Source: Mesorhizobium erdmanii USDA 3471 (GTDB lineage: Bacteria > Pseudomonadota > Alphaproteobacteria > Rhizobiales > Rhizobiaceae). From it: 64,000 nucleotides of DNA. A program made the position numbers and the translations under genes. The stretch spans positions 265,082 to 329,081 of the forward strand of contig NZ_AXAE01000012.1 of NCBI RefSeq assembly GCF_000472705.1. Direction: 5' to 3'. The notes beneath the pieces are model-generated. The model was not told the DNA's origin and ran no database searches. It saw nothing but the letters and a program-made list of their open reading frames with translations. Below are positions 43,655-51,772 of this stretch, one piece after another; the stretch's first letter is position 1; each line of letters opens with the position of its first letter.

Positions 43655-43812
43655 CCCCCTCTGGCCTGCCGGCCATCTCCCCCACTTGGGGGGAGATGGG
43701 CAGCTTAGGCGCCCCGCCTTTCCTTGCGACGTTGGTGATTGGCGAAAGCCGAGACAACGGCCAATCTCCCCCCTAGTGGGGGAGATGTCCGGCAGGACAG
43801 AGGGGGGCGTCG
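43655..43812. repeat. Inverted pair of a CTCCCCC-type intergenic repeat
   Basis: 43655-43698 (GCGCCCCCCTCTGGCCTGCC ... GGGGGGAGAT) is the inverse of 43761-43812 (AATCTCCCCCCTAGTGGG ... GAGGGGGGCG). The same pair, in swapped order, is at 49121-49292. Each single unit also forms a local hairpin. Confidence 0.75.
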
Positions 43813-43856
43813 TAGAGTGCTGCCTTTCATCTGACGATTCATTCCGCGAGAATCCA

Positions 43857-44258
43857 ATGACCCAACGCTACGCCACGATCAACACCGACGATGACGGCCA
43901 CGAGGTCGTCAGCGCCATTGGCGAATTCGAGGGCGCAGCGCCGCGGGCGCGGCTTGGCCGGATCGAACAGGTCGCGCCCGGCGTGCTGATCGGCATGGTG
44001 CGGGATGCGGCGGGCGGCTTCGGTTTCCCGCAGGCAGGCATCGCTGGCCGCGCCGCCGGTCTTGTCGTGGCGAGGCTGCGGGCGCGGACCGTAGCGGCAA
44101 AGCCCGGCAAACCTGCCGATGCGACGCAGTCGCGGGCAAGGCCGAAGCGCAGGGGCAAGGCGAAGAAAAGGACCGCTCGCGCGAAGAAGCCGGCCCGATC
44201 GGCGAAGGCGCCAGCGTCCGCCGGCGATGTCGACGCTTCGGGGCAGGTCCATGACTGA
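43857..44258 (+). CDS. Prophage-edge protein with lysine-rich tail
   Basis: 133 aa. The first 80 residues are compact ([21 protein letters not shown] ... [15 protein letters not shown]), the last 50 are Lys/Arg/Ala-rich and may bind nucleic acid. It overlaps the small terminase gene by 8 bp, so it belongs to the phage operon. Unknown function. Confidence 0.65.
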   Translation: MTQRYATINTDDDGHEVVSAIGEFEGAAPRARLGRIEQVAPGVLIGMVRDAAGGFGFPQAGIAGRAAGLVVARLRARTVAAKPGKPADATQSRARPKRRGKAKKRTARAKKPARSAKAPASAGDVDASGQVHD

Positions 44259-44634
44259 CGGGCCGGCGCGCCGCAAGACAAGGCCGGCCGGGCGCAAGCC
44301 ATCCGCCGCGCCGGCTTCCGCGCCCCGGCCGAAGCGGGTGAAGAAAACGCTGGGCGACGATTTCCTCGCCGCCGTGCGGGCCGATTTCCGCGTGCATGGC
44401 GCCGGCGTCATCGCCGAGGTGCGCGCCGACAAGCCGGACCAATATCTGAAGATCGTGCTTTCGGTGCTGCCCAAGGATTTCCCTGTGCTCGGCACCATCA
44501 ACCAACTGGACGGGCTGAGCGATGAGGAAATCCGCAGCCGTATCCGTGGCCTCGAAGCCGTGCTCAAGCCGTTCCTCGAAGAGCCCGCTGACGGCGGCGC
44601 GGACGGAATATCTGGCGCTGCTGGCGGAGCTTGA
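44251..44634 (+). CDS. Probable terminase small subunit
   Basis: 127 aa: a basic N-terminus (KTRPAGRKPSAAP) and a helical domain DDFLAAVRADFRVHGAGVIAEVRADKPDQYLKIVLSVLPKD, the pattern of small terminase-like proteins in rhizobial prophages. It sits directly before, and overlaps, the large terminase gene. It would recognise the packaging site. Confidence 0.65.
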   Translation: MTDGPARRKTRPAGRKPSAAPASAPRPKRVKKTLGDDFLAAVRADFRVHGAGVIAEVRADKPDQYLKIVLSVLPKDFPVLGTINQLDGLSDEEIRSRIRGLEAVLKPFLEEPADGGADGISGAAGGA

Positions 44635-45286
44635 CCGCCGGCGGCGCACAAATCTGGTGGCGGCCTACTCGCCATATCAGCGCCAGGCCGAATTTCACGC
44701 CGCAGGCGCGGTCAACCGCGAACGGCTGTTCATGGCCGGCAACCAGCTCGGCAAGACCAGGGCCGGCGGCGCCGAATGGGCGATGCACCTGACCGGGCGT
44801 TATCCCGCGTGGTGGCAAGGTAAGGTTTTCGACAGCGCGGTGCGGCTCTGGGCCGCCGGCGTCACCGGCGAAGGCACGCGCGACAATCCGCAACGCGTGC
44901 TGGTCGGCCCGCCGCAGCAGCAGGCGGCCTGGGGCACCGGCATGATCCCGGCCGATGCCATCTTGCAGACCATCATGGGCCGTGGCGCGCCGGGCGCGCT
45001 CGACAGCGTCGTGGTGCGCCATGGCGGCGGCGGCGATTTGCAGGCCGGCGAGAGCGTGCTGTCGTTCAAGAGCTTCGAAAAAGGCCGCGAGAAATGGCAG
45101 GGCGAGACGCTGCACGGCGTCTGGTTCGACGAGGAACCGCCGCTCGACATCTATTCCGAAGGCCTGACCCGCACCAACGCGACGGGCGGGATAACGATCG
45201 TCACCTTCACGCCGCTGCTCGGCATGAGCGATGTGGTGCTGTTGTTCCTGTCGGCGGGAGAGGTGGAGAGGATGGTGAAGGGCTAG
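44522..45286 (+). pseudogene. Terminase large subunit, N-terminal ATPase fragment
   Basis: 254 aa. Walker A is GNQLGKTRAGG and Walker B is LHGVWFDEEPPLD, followed by the coupling motif TFTPLLGMSD. The chain stops at 45286, where the nuclease domain should begin. The first 20-odd residues overlap the small terminase gene out of frame, so the true start may be later. Its other half is at 45652-46407. Confidence 0.85.
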
Positions 45287-45287
45287 C

Positions 45288-45557
45288 CTATGGATACTGG
45301 CTGCCCGCAAGCTGCCTCGCGCGGGCCTTGGGATCGGTGGCTTTCCGCGTCAGCGGTTGGCACCATATCCTTGTGTCGCCCTTCTGATTGGACCAAACAT
45401 TGCACACTTTGTACGGCGTGTCCGGGGCACAAACGTTGTGCTTTTCCCCGGCATAGTCGATGATCTTGCAGGTCTGCTTGCTTGTATCATAAGGCACGTT
45501 CGATTGGCACGCGGACGTGCTGGCGGCAATGGCCACGACAATTGCTATCCGGATCAT
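45288..45557 (-). CDS. Lipoprotein cargo gene inserted in the terminase gene
   Basis: 89 aa from ATG 45557. A signal peptide ends in a lipobox-like ASTSAC, so Cys18 would be lipidated. The mature part has Cys in TCKIID, NVCAPD, KVCNVW and WCQPL. It is antisense to the interrupted terminase gene and fills almost the whole 371-bp insert. A moron-type host-surface or exclusion function is possible but unproved. Confidence 0.7.
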   Translation of the reverse strand: MIRIAIVVAIAASTSACQSNVPYDTSKQTCKIIDYAGEKHNVCAPDTPYKVCNVWSNQKGDTRIWCQPLTRKATDPKARARQLAGSQYP

Positions 45558-45651
45558 GTATGGTCCCCAAATCCCCAAGCAACCATGCACCGGATCAACA
45601 GTATAAGCAATGGCGATTGTTTGGCTCTGCGGAATATTATGGCAAGATGAT

Positions 45652-46407
45652 ATGTCCCGACACGTTACTTTCATGACCATCGATGATGCCGCGCACTATT
45701 CGCCCGAGGAGCGGGCGGCGATCGTTGGCGCCTATCCCGAGCATGAGCGCGAGGCGCGGGCTCGCGGCATTCCGGTGCTGGGGTCGGGGCGCATCTTTCC
45801 GGTGGCCGAGGCGCTGATTGCCTGCGAGCCGTTCCGGCTGCCGCGCTACTGGCCGCGCATCGGCGCGCTGGATTTCGGCTGGGACCATCCTTCCGCGGCG
45901 ATAGAGCTCGCCTGGGATACCGAGGCCGATGTCGTCTATGTCACCAAGGCGGCGCGAGCCTCGCAGCAGACGCCGGCCATGCAGACGCTGACGCTCAAAC
46001 CCTGGGGCGAATGGCTGCCCTTCGCCTGGCCGCGCGATGGCCGCCGCGAGACGCTGGAGGGCGCCGGCGTGGCGCTCGCCCGGCAATATCAGGCACACGG
46101 GCTGAACATGCTGTCGCGCCACGCGCAATTCCCCGATGGTTCGGTGTCTGTCGAGGCCGGGCTGATGGAGATGCTCGACCGCATGCAGAGCGGCCGCTTC
46201 AAGGTGTTTTCGACGCTTGGCGACTGGTTCGAGGAGTTCAGGCTTTTCCATCGCAAGGACGGCCAGGTGGTGAAGTTGCGGGACGACCTGATGGCGGCGA
46301 CGCGCTACGGCGTGATGATGCTGCGCGAGGCGGTGGTCGATCCGGCCGAGTTCAGGGCGGCGCGAAGGCAGGCGGGGCAAAGCGATCCGCTGGGCGCGTT
46401 TCGGTAG
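45652..46407 (+). pseudogene. Terminase large subunit, C-terminal nuclease fragment
   Basis: 251 aa. It resumes the terminase at RHVTFMTIDDAAHYSPEERAAIV and carries the RNase-H-like nuclease LDFGWDHPSAAIELAWD (first catalytic Asp) with later acidic residues in DDLMAATRYG. Removing 45284-45654 would rejoin both halves in frame. It could still work as a separate polypeptide, but packaging is more likely disabled. Confidence 0.85.
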
Positions 46408-46473
46408 GAGACGGGGCGCCTCCGCCGAAACACGCGCCGATCGCTCGAAAAATCTTCGATCCGACAAGTGCCC

Positions 46474-46565
46474 TTGCCGAACTTCAGCATGGCAAATTCG
46501 GGGCGTATGCGACCGATTCAAACTACGCCAAGAAGCTTCGGCCTTATCTGAACGATTTACGGTGA
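46474..46565 (+). pseudogene. Possible relic of a phage glucosaminidase
   Basis: The frame ends ALAELQHGKFGAYATDSNYAKKL then a stop, like the GYATDPNYAxKL end of FlgJ-type glucosaminidases. No catalytic part remains. Confidence 0.35.
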
Positions 46566-46599
46566 GGCGGCTTTGGACCTTGAAGAGGAGCTCCACGCG

Positions 46600-47085
46600 T
46601 TACCGATTGTTGCGGAATGACCGGGCGATACGCTCGGCAATCGGCCTAAACGTCGCCTGATCCTTCTTGTTCCAGACCATATCGAAACAGGTGATGATAC
46701 GGTGTTTCTGGCACATGCCGTAGAAAATTGCCGTGCCGTCCGCTGAGGTGCCGGAAACCGCGGCGAGCGATGGCTTGTCAAGTTTATATGTCACTTTGTG
46801 GGCATCGCCGACGACCGCCTGCTTGAGATACTCGAACGGGCTCATTTTGTTGTTATCGGCCCGGTACTGACGGAGCTCGGCATCGGGATACCCGATTGGA
46901 TCGAACGTTTGGCCGTGGTTGTCGGCGAAGCCACCAAGCAATCGACCATCGCCCTCAACAAAGAAAACGGGGATTTCGATTGTGCTTCCACCGCTGATGG
47001 AGGTGGTCCATTTGATAGGCTCCTTGGCAACGGCCAGCGGTTGCGCCAGCATCAATAAGCCAAGTGCAAAGACGATTGCTCTCAT
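46600..47085 (-). CDS. Secreted hypothetical protein in the prophage
   Basis: 161 aa with a signal peptide (IVFALGLLMLAQPLAVA). The mature domain is alpha/beta with two Cys near the end (GMCQKHRIITCFDM). Minus strand, against the phage genes, so probably a cargo gene. Function unknown. Confidence 0.75.
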   Translation of the reverse strand: MRAIVFALGLLMLAQPLAVAKEPIKWTTSISGGSTIEIPVFFVEGDGRLLGGFADNHGQTFDPIGYPDAELRQYRADNNKMSPFEYLKQAVVGDAHKVTYKLDKPSLAAVSGTSADGTAIFYGMCQKHRIITCFDMVWNKKDQATFRPIAERIARSFRNNR

Positions 47086-47339
47086 GACATTTCCTCTCCC
47101 AGCATCGCCATCGTAGAAATGCCTCCTATGGTTGTGCCGTTATCGTACTACGCCGATCAGGTTGTGACAAGAATTACATGGGCCGCAACAGCATTTTCAG
47201 CAGGCGTTGTGAGGTTATCCCGAACGCTGCGCGACATGGCTTTGCGATGGCCGTGCTTCTCAATGAAGATGGAATGAGAACGATAGGGAGTTACATGCTG
47301 GCCCGGAAGCATAAATTAGGAATTTTTTCTTACGTGCCA

Positions 47340-47425
47340 TTGACGGCGTGAGGGCACCAATGGTACATTTTTATCCATGGTGCTGATTTGCGCCAACGGC
47401 CCGCCGACGAGGCGGGTTTTGTTTT
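47340..47425 (+). ncRNA. Candidate small RNA unit, copy 3
   Basis: TTGACG-18-TACATT, CCATGGTGCTGATTTGCGCC, then a terminator stem CCCGCC/GGCGGG with loop GACGA (47400-47416) and TTTTGTTTT. The outer pair is G-T here, A-T in the other copies, so pairing is kept. The same TTAGGAATTTTTTCTTA block lies just upstream, uninterrupted. Confidence 0.6.
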
Positions 47426-47449
47426 GGGGCGATGGTCGGTTCGGATAGA

Positions 47450-47585
47450 TGCCGCGACGATCGCGACGGAACGTAGCGCCTCGTCGCGGCGCCCGCAGGT
47501 CACGGGATGAGATCCCTTGGGTTGCGGAGCAGCTCCAGGTCTGCGCCGCGCTTCCTCCGCCATAGGATGACGAAGCAGATGGCGC
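47450..47585. repeat. Dispersed rhizobial repeat, diverged copy
   Basis: GCCGCGAC, GGGATGAGATCCCTTGGG and CCGCCATAGGATGACGAAGC match the 11524 and 17465 copies in order. With copy 3 of the small RNA unit it fills most of the 47086-47635 gap; nothing else is seen there. Confidence 0.65.
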
Positions 47586-47635
47586 ATCGGCGCTTCCTTC
47601 GCCGACGATGGCTTCCGACTGACGAAAGTCCATCC

Positions 47636-48205
47636 ATGACGTTCCGCATCATCCCCGCCACGCTGCGCGATCTTTCCTACATCGCCGCGAACCTGCGCCC
47701 CGAGGATCGCGCCGAGATCGACTGCCAGCTCGACCATTGGTCGCCGGCGCTGCTGGCGATGGCGGCGCTGCAGGGGTTTGCCTATGCCGCCGAGCTCGAC
47801 GGCAATCCGGAGGCCGGGTTTGGCGCGGCCGAGCAGCGGAGCGGGCTGTGGATCGCCTGGAGCTGGGGTACGCGCCGCATGAAGCGCTGCGTGCCCGGAA
47901 TAACGGAATTCTTTCACATCGTGCTTGGGCCTGAGGTGGCGGCGCGCGGCGCCTGGCGGGTCGAAGCCCGCGCTTTGGCTGCCAATCATCTGGCGCTGCG
48001 CTGGCTCGGCCGGCTCGGCGCCACGCAACGCTGCCGGCTGCCGGGCTATGGCAAGAACGGCGAAGATTTCTTCCTCTACGACTGGACAAGAGAAGGCTGG
48101 AACCATGTGTCTGTTTCAAAAACCACCGGAACTGAAGCCGCTGCCGCCGGTGCCGACCGTGCAGGACAAGGATGTGCAGGCGCGCGAAGCGGCGCTGCGG
48201 GCTGA
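47636..48205 (+). CDS. Phage GNAT-like (DUF2833/gp13-type) protein
   Basis: 189 aa, beginning MTFRIIPATLRDLSYIAANL, with ARGAWRVEARALAANHLALRWLGRLG as an acetyl-CoA-loop-like region and ending in a charged tail. It resembles T7 gp13-type internal virion or assembly proteins with a GNAT fold. The last 33 codons overlap the next gene in another frame, so the tail may come from a frameshift. Confidence 0.7.
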   Translation: MTFRIIPATLRDLSYIAANLRPEDRAEIDCQLDHWSPALLAMAALQGFAYAAELDGNPEAGFGAAEQRSGLWIAWSWGTRRMKRCVPGITEFFHIVLGPEVAARGAWRVEARALAANHLALRWLGRLGATQRCRLPGYGKNGEDFFLYDWTREGWNHVSVSKTTGTEAAAAGADRAGQGCAGARSGAAG

Positions 48206-48299
48206 GCTCGAACAGCGCCAGGGCACGGCGAGCACGATCAAGACCGACCTTGCGCCGTCGAGCCTCACCGGCCAGCGCCGCGTGCTCTTGGGGCTTTGA
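48105..48299 (+). CDS. Small phage protein, 64 aa
   Basis: Starts at ATG 48105 inside the end of the preceding gene (AGAAGG nearby). Short N-terminal MCLFQKPPELKPLPPVP, then a helix (DVQAREAALRAELEQRQG) and LAPSSLTGQRRVLLGL. The size and position suit a head-tail or internal virion accessory. Confidence 0.6.
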   Translation: MCLFQKPPELKPLPPVPTVQDKDVQAREAALRAELEQRQGTASTIKTDLAPSSLTGQRRVLLGL

Positions 48300-48301
48300 C
48301 C

Positions 48302-48391
48302 ATGACCGCGATGAAGCGCAGTTTTCGCCGCCGCGTGCTGGACTGGTGGTACTGGCGCCGGCATGCACGGCTGGTGAAGAAGCGGGGGTGA
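48302..48391 (+). CDS. 29-aa basic phage micro-ORF
   Basis: Starts 2 bp after the previous stop. Highly basic and aromatic (RRRVLDWWYWRRHARLVKK). Could bind membrane or nucleic acid; may be chance. Confidence 0.35.
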   Translation: MTAMKRSFRRRVLDWWYWRRHARLVKKRG

Positions 48392-48432
48392 GGGGCATCC
48401 TTCTCCCCAGGGAGAAGGGAAGGCTCCGCCGT

Positions 48433-49047
48433 TCACGCTTTCTTCGCGAACGCCCAGACCATCAGCGGGTATTCTTCATCATTGCTCAAGTCGCGCCACA
48501 GGCCGTAGGCGCGCACGGGGCCGCCAATATGGGCGCGGGCGCATGCCTTGTTGCCCCAGCCATGCACCTTGACGTTGGCCTCGGCAAAACCACCCTCGAC
48601 CATCAGCTGCTTCAGGCCGGCTGGCGTCCATCTGTTGTAGTCGTGCGGCCTGGCATGGACCCGGAACAGGAAGGGCGTCGCCACCATCGCCCAGCCGCCT
48701 GGCCTTGTCATGGAATGGATATTTGCCACCGCCGCCAGCGGCCGCTGGACATGCTCCAGCACCTGGTCGGCGATGACGATCGAATATTGCTCGTCGGTGC
48801 GGTCCTTGCAGATGTCGAAGGCGGGGAAATCGACCGACCTATAGTTGGGGCACATTGCCCGCCAGTAGCGGTTCCAGCCGGGCGAGATCTCGATGACATC
48901 GGAGGCCTTGCGGTTTCCGGCTTCGAGGAACAGCGTGAACGCCTCGATCTGGCGGATGCGCAGCCAATTGCGGGAATCATAGCCAAGCAGACGTTTGGCC
49001 GCCTGTTTGCCGCGGTTTTTCAGGGCGCCGGCAAGGCTTGTCGTCAT
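48433..49047 (-). CDS. Class I SAM-dependent methyltransferase
   Basis: 204 aa from ATG 49047 (GGAGG eight bases upstream). Motif I is VIEISPGWNRYW, then DICKD, IVIADQVLEHVQRPLAAVANI (motif II/III, type-11 methyltransferase) and MTRPGGWAMVATPF. Minus strand within the prophage, so a cargo gene. Substrate unknown; DNA or a surface sugar are possibilities. Confidence 0.8.
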   Translation of the reverse strand: MTTSLAGALKNRGKQAAKRLLGYDSRNWLRIRQIEAFTLFLEAGNRKASDVIEISPGWNRYWRAMCPNYRSVDFPAFDICKDRTDEQYSIVIADQVLEHVQRPLAAVANIHSMTRPGGWAMVATPFLFRVHARPHDYNRWTPAGLKQLMVEGGFAEANVKVHGWGNKACARAHIGGPVRAYGLWRDLSNDEEYPLMVWAFAKKA

Positions 49048-49120
49048 AGGATCGACCTCCTTCAAAGCCCGCCGCGCAGGAGCCCCTAACACCGCCAGGT
49101 GGGCAAAAGATGACAGGACA

Positions 49121-49292
49121 GCCAATCTCCCCCCTCGTGGGTGAGATGCCCGGCAGGGCAGAGGGGGGCGTGAAGGAACGCCAACCTCGGTCATTTCCAA
49201 TCGAACACCCGTGACGGGCAACATGAATATGAGGCTGGCGGGACAGCGCCCCCTCTGGCCTGCCGGCCATCTCCCCCACGAGGGGGGAGATC
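49121..49292. repeat. Second inverted pair of the CTCCCCC-type repeat
   Basis: 49121-49170 (AATCTCCCCCCTCGTGGG ... GAGGGGGGCG) and 49239-49292 (GCGCCCCCTCTGGCCTGCC ... GGGGGGAGAT) are the same units as at 43655-43812. They lie between the methyltransferase and the portal gene. Confidence 0.75.
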
Positions 49293-49331
49293 GACAGTTC
49301 CTGCCTCGGCGCCAAACAAGCGAGCTTAGAC

Positions 49332-51119
49332 ATGACCGATTCCCGCGCCCGCGATATCCTGTCCCGCCAGTCCGAGCTCGAGAGCGAGCGCAGCCAGTAT
49401 GAGGCCGTGTGGGAGCAGGTGGCGGAGTTCTGCGACCCCGATGCGCCCGATATCTGGAACGGGCGCCGGACCGGCGGCCCGGATTCCCAGGCCGAGCGGC
49501 AGGAGCGGCGCGGCGCCCGCGTCTACGCCAACACCATCAACTCGGCCGCCAACCGGCTCGCCGCCGGGCTCGAAAGCCTGATCATTCCGCAATCGGAAAA
49601 ATGGCACGGGCTGTCGACGGCGGAAATGAACGACGAGGAGACCGACGAGGAAAAGGAATGGGCGGAAGCCTTGCGCGACTTCCTGTTCTCGCTGCGCTAC
49701 TCCGCCAATTCGAATTTCGTGCCGGCCACGCAAGCCTGCCTGCGCAATGTCGTGCGCTATGGCCCGGCCTATCTCTATGCCGAGGAAGGGTTCGGCTCGA
49801 CGCTGATCCGCTATGCCTCGATCCCCGTGGTCGAGGGCTATCTCAGTCGCAATCGCTGGGGCCAGGTCGACACTTTCCATCGCCGCTACGAGCGCACGGC
49901 GCGGCAGGCGGCGCAGCTGCTCGGCTACGACAGGCTGCCGGCGCGCATCAAGGTGCTGGTCGACGACCCGGCCAAATGCGAGGAAAAGATCTCGCTGATC
50001 CAGTGCATCCAGCCGCGCGACGAGCGCAAGATGTATCGGCTCGGCGACCACACCCAGTACCTCGACACGGCGTTCGCCTCCTACCACGTCATCGAGGACG
50101 AGGATGAGATCGTGCGGGAAAGCGGCTTTCGCACCTTTCCGGTGTCGACCTTCAACTGGCGCCGCTACGAGGGCGATCCCTACGGCATCTCGCCGACCAT
50201 CGAGGCGCTGACCACGGTGCGCGAAGAGAATGCGGTGCGCCGCTCCGGGCTGCGCGCGCTGCAGCAGATCACCGACCCGGCGACCGCCTCGAAGGCCCGG
50301 CTCGACTATGTGCCGGTGCTCAACCCGGGCGAAAACTATCCCGGCCTGATCGACGACAATGGCCGGCCGCTGATCCAACCGATCACCACCGGGCAGAACC
50401 CGACCTATGCCTTCAACTATGCGCAAAGCCGCGCCGACGAGATCCGCGACATGATGTTCGTCAACCTGTTCCAGACGCTGGTGCAGAACCCACAGATGAC
50501 GGCCACCGAAGCGCTGATCCGCCAGGAGGAGAAGGGCGCGCTGCTCGGGCCTTCCGGCTCGATCATCCAGGCGGGCTTCGCCACCAATCTCGACCGCGAG
50601 CTCGGCATTCTCGAGGACAAGGGCCTCTATGACGAGGACAGCCGCTTCCTGCCGCCGGAGAGCCTGGCCGGCAAGGCGGTGCGGCCCACCTTCACCGGCC
50701 CGCTCGACGTGCTGCGCCGCTCGGCCGAGGCGCGCGACACCATTCAGGTGGTGACGACGGCCATGCAGATGGCGCAGTTCGATCCCGGTGTCATGGACAA
50801 TATCGACAGCGACGAGGCGATCAAGATCGTGCAGAGCGCCGGCCGCAGCCCGCAGCGCATTTTCCGGCGCAAGGAAGAGGTCGACGGCCTGCGCGATGCG
50901 CGTGCCAAATCCCAGCAGGCGCAAGCCGGCATGGCGGCGATCGCCACCGCCGGCAAGGCGGCCAAGGACGCGGTGCCGGCGGCTGTGCAGGCACGCGACA
51001 GCGGCCTGCTCGATGGGTTGCAGGCGATGCTCCAGGGCGCGGGTGGTCAGGGTGGGGAGGGCGCTCAGACCGGGCAAGGCGTGCCCGCTGGCCAGGGCCC
51101 GGCGGGTGGCGGCGCATGA
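49332..51119 (+). CDS. Portal protein (T7-like head-tail connector)
   Basis: 595 aa, the size of podovirus portals. Hallmarks: VWEQVAEFCDPDAP near the start, NTINSAANRLAAGLESLIIPQSEKW, ACLRNVVRYGPAYLYAEE, and the long C-terminal helix region ending in a Gly/Gln-rich tail. It would form the dodecameric gate for DNA entry. Confidence 0.9.
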   Translation: MTDSRARDILSRQSELESERSQYEAVWEQVAEFCDPDAPDIWNGRRTGGPDSQAERQERRGARVYANTINSAANRLAAGLESLIIPQSEKWHGLSTAEMNDEETDEEKEWAEALRDFLFSLRYSANSNFVPATQACLRNVVRYGPAYLYAEEGFGSTLIRYASIPVVEGYLSRNRWGQVDTFHRRYERTARQAAQLLGYDRLPARIKVLVDDPAKCEEKISLIQCIQPRDERKMYRLGDHTQYLDTAFASYHVIEDEDEIVRESGFRTFPVSTFNWRRYEGDPYGISPTIEALTTVREENAVRRSGLRALQQITDPATASKARLDYVPVLNPGENYPGLIDDNGRPLIQPITTGQNPTYAFNYAQSRADEIRDMMFVNLFQTLVQNPQMTATEALIRQEEKGALLGPSGSIIQAGFATNLDRELGILEDKGLYDEDSRFLPPESLAGKAVRPTFTGPLDVLRRSAEARDTIQVVTTAMQMAQFDPGVMDNIDSDEAIKIVQSAGRSPQRIFRRKEEVDGLRDARAKSQQAQAGMAAIATAGKAAKDAVPAAVQARDSGLLDGLQAMLQGAGGQGGEGAQTGQGVPAGQGPAGGGA

Positions 51120-51439
51120 GCGGCAAACGCTTCGCCCGCTCCAGCCAGGCCGGCGGCCCGGCCAAGGCGCGGGACGCGCTGACCAAGGCGTATCTGCGCG
51201 TCTTTTCCGGCGAGGACGGCGAGATGGTGCTGGCCGATCTGGCGGCGACCGTCGGCTACTACCGCCGGCCGTCCTATGGCGAGTGGATGGCGCGGACCAG
51301 AACGCCCGAAGGCTTCGAACTGCACAGCGCGCTCAGCAATGCGCGGGCCGAGGTGGTGCAGCACATCATGGGGTTTTTGACTCTGGATGACGCGCAGCTG
51401 GCGGCGCTGGAGAAGGCGGCACGGGCTGAGGAGAGGTGA
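51116..51439 (+). CDS. Phage protein, 107 aa
   Basis: Overlaps the portal stop by 4 bp (ATGA), so translationally coupled. Helical: AYLRVFSGEDGEMVLADLAATVGYYRRPSYGEW, typical of small podovirus proteins after the portal. Function unknown. Confidence 0.75.
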   Translation: MSGKRFARSSQAGGPAKARDALTKAYLRVFSGEDGEMVLADLAATVGYYRRPSYGEWMARTRTPEGFELHSALSNARAEVVQHIMGFLTLDDAQLAALEKAARAEER

Positions 51440-51772
51440 GGCGCTGAAGCCGCGTCCCTCGCCTCGTTTACGGGGAGTTGAGGAGTGGTCCGCACAGCGG
51501 ACGGAAAAGCCAACGGCTTGGCTTTTCGAACGACGAACGCCGGCAAGCAGGCGAGGGCCGGCGCCAGCTTCTCATAACTCGGTGCCGCCCCTCATCCGCC
51601 CTTCGGGCACCTTCTCCCCGTGAACGGGGAGAAGGCCAGTCACCGCGGTCATCTCGACCCCTCCGACATCCAGGCTCCGGCCGAACCCACGATCCGCACT
51701 GCCGCACCCGCCGCCATTCCCGGCGGTTCGCCGCTGCGCGCGCTCTCGAAGCCAGCCGGCAGGAGACAGCCA
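51440..51772. other. Gap with a rhizobial CTTCTCCCC repeat
   Basis: No supported gene. 51590-51634 carries CTCATCCGCCCTTCGGGC then TTCTCCCCGTGAACGGGGAG, a perfect small palindrome, also at 56248-56293 and partly near 48400. An open frame runs in from 51620 to the virion gene but does not look coding. Confidence 0.6.

Noticed and set aside
45284..45654. Terminase insert as a self-splicing intron or intein
   Set aside because: No U before the 5' junction, no intron core pairing seen, an immediate stop codon, and an antisense gene; an intein would keep the frame open.
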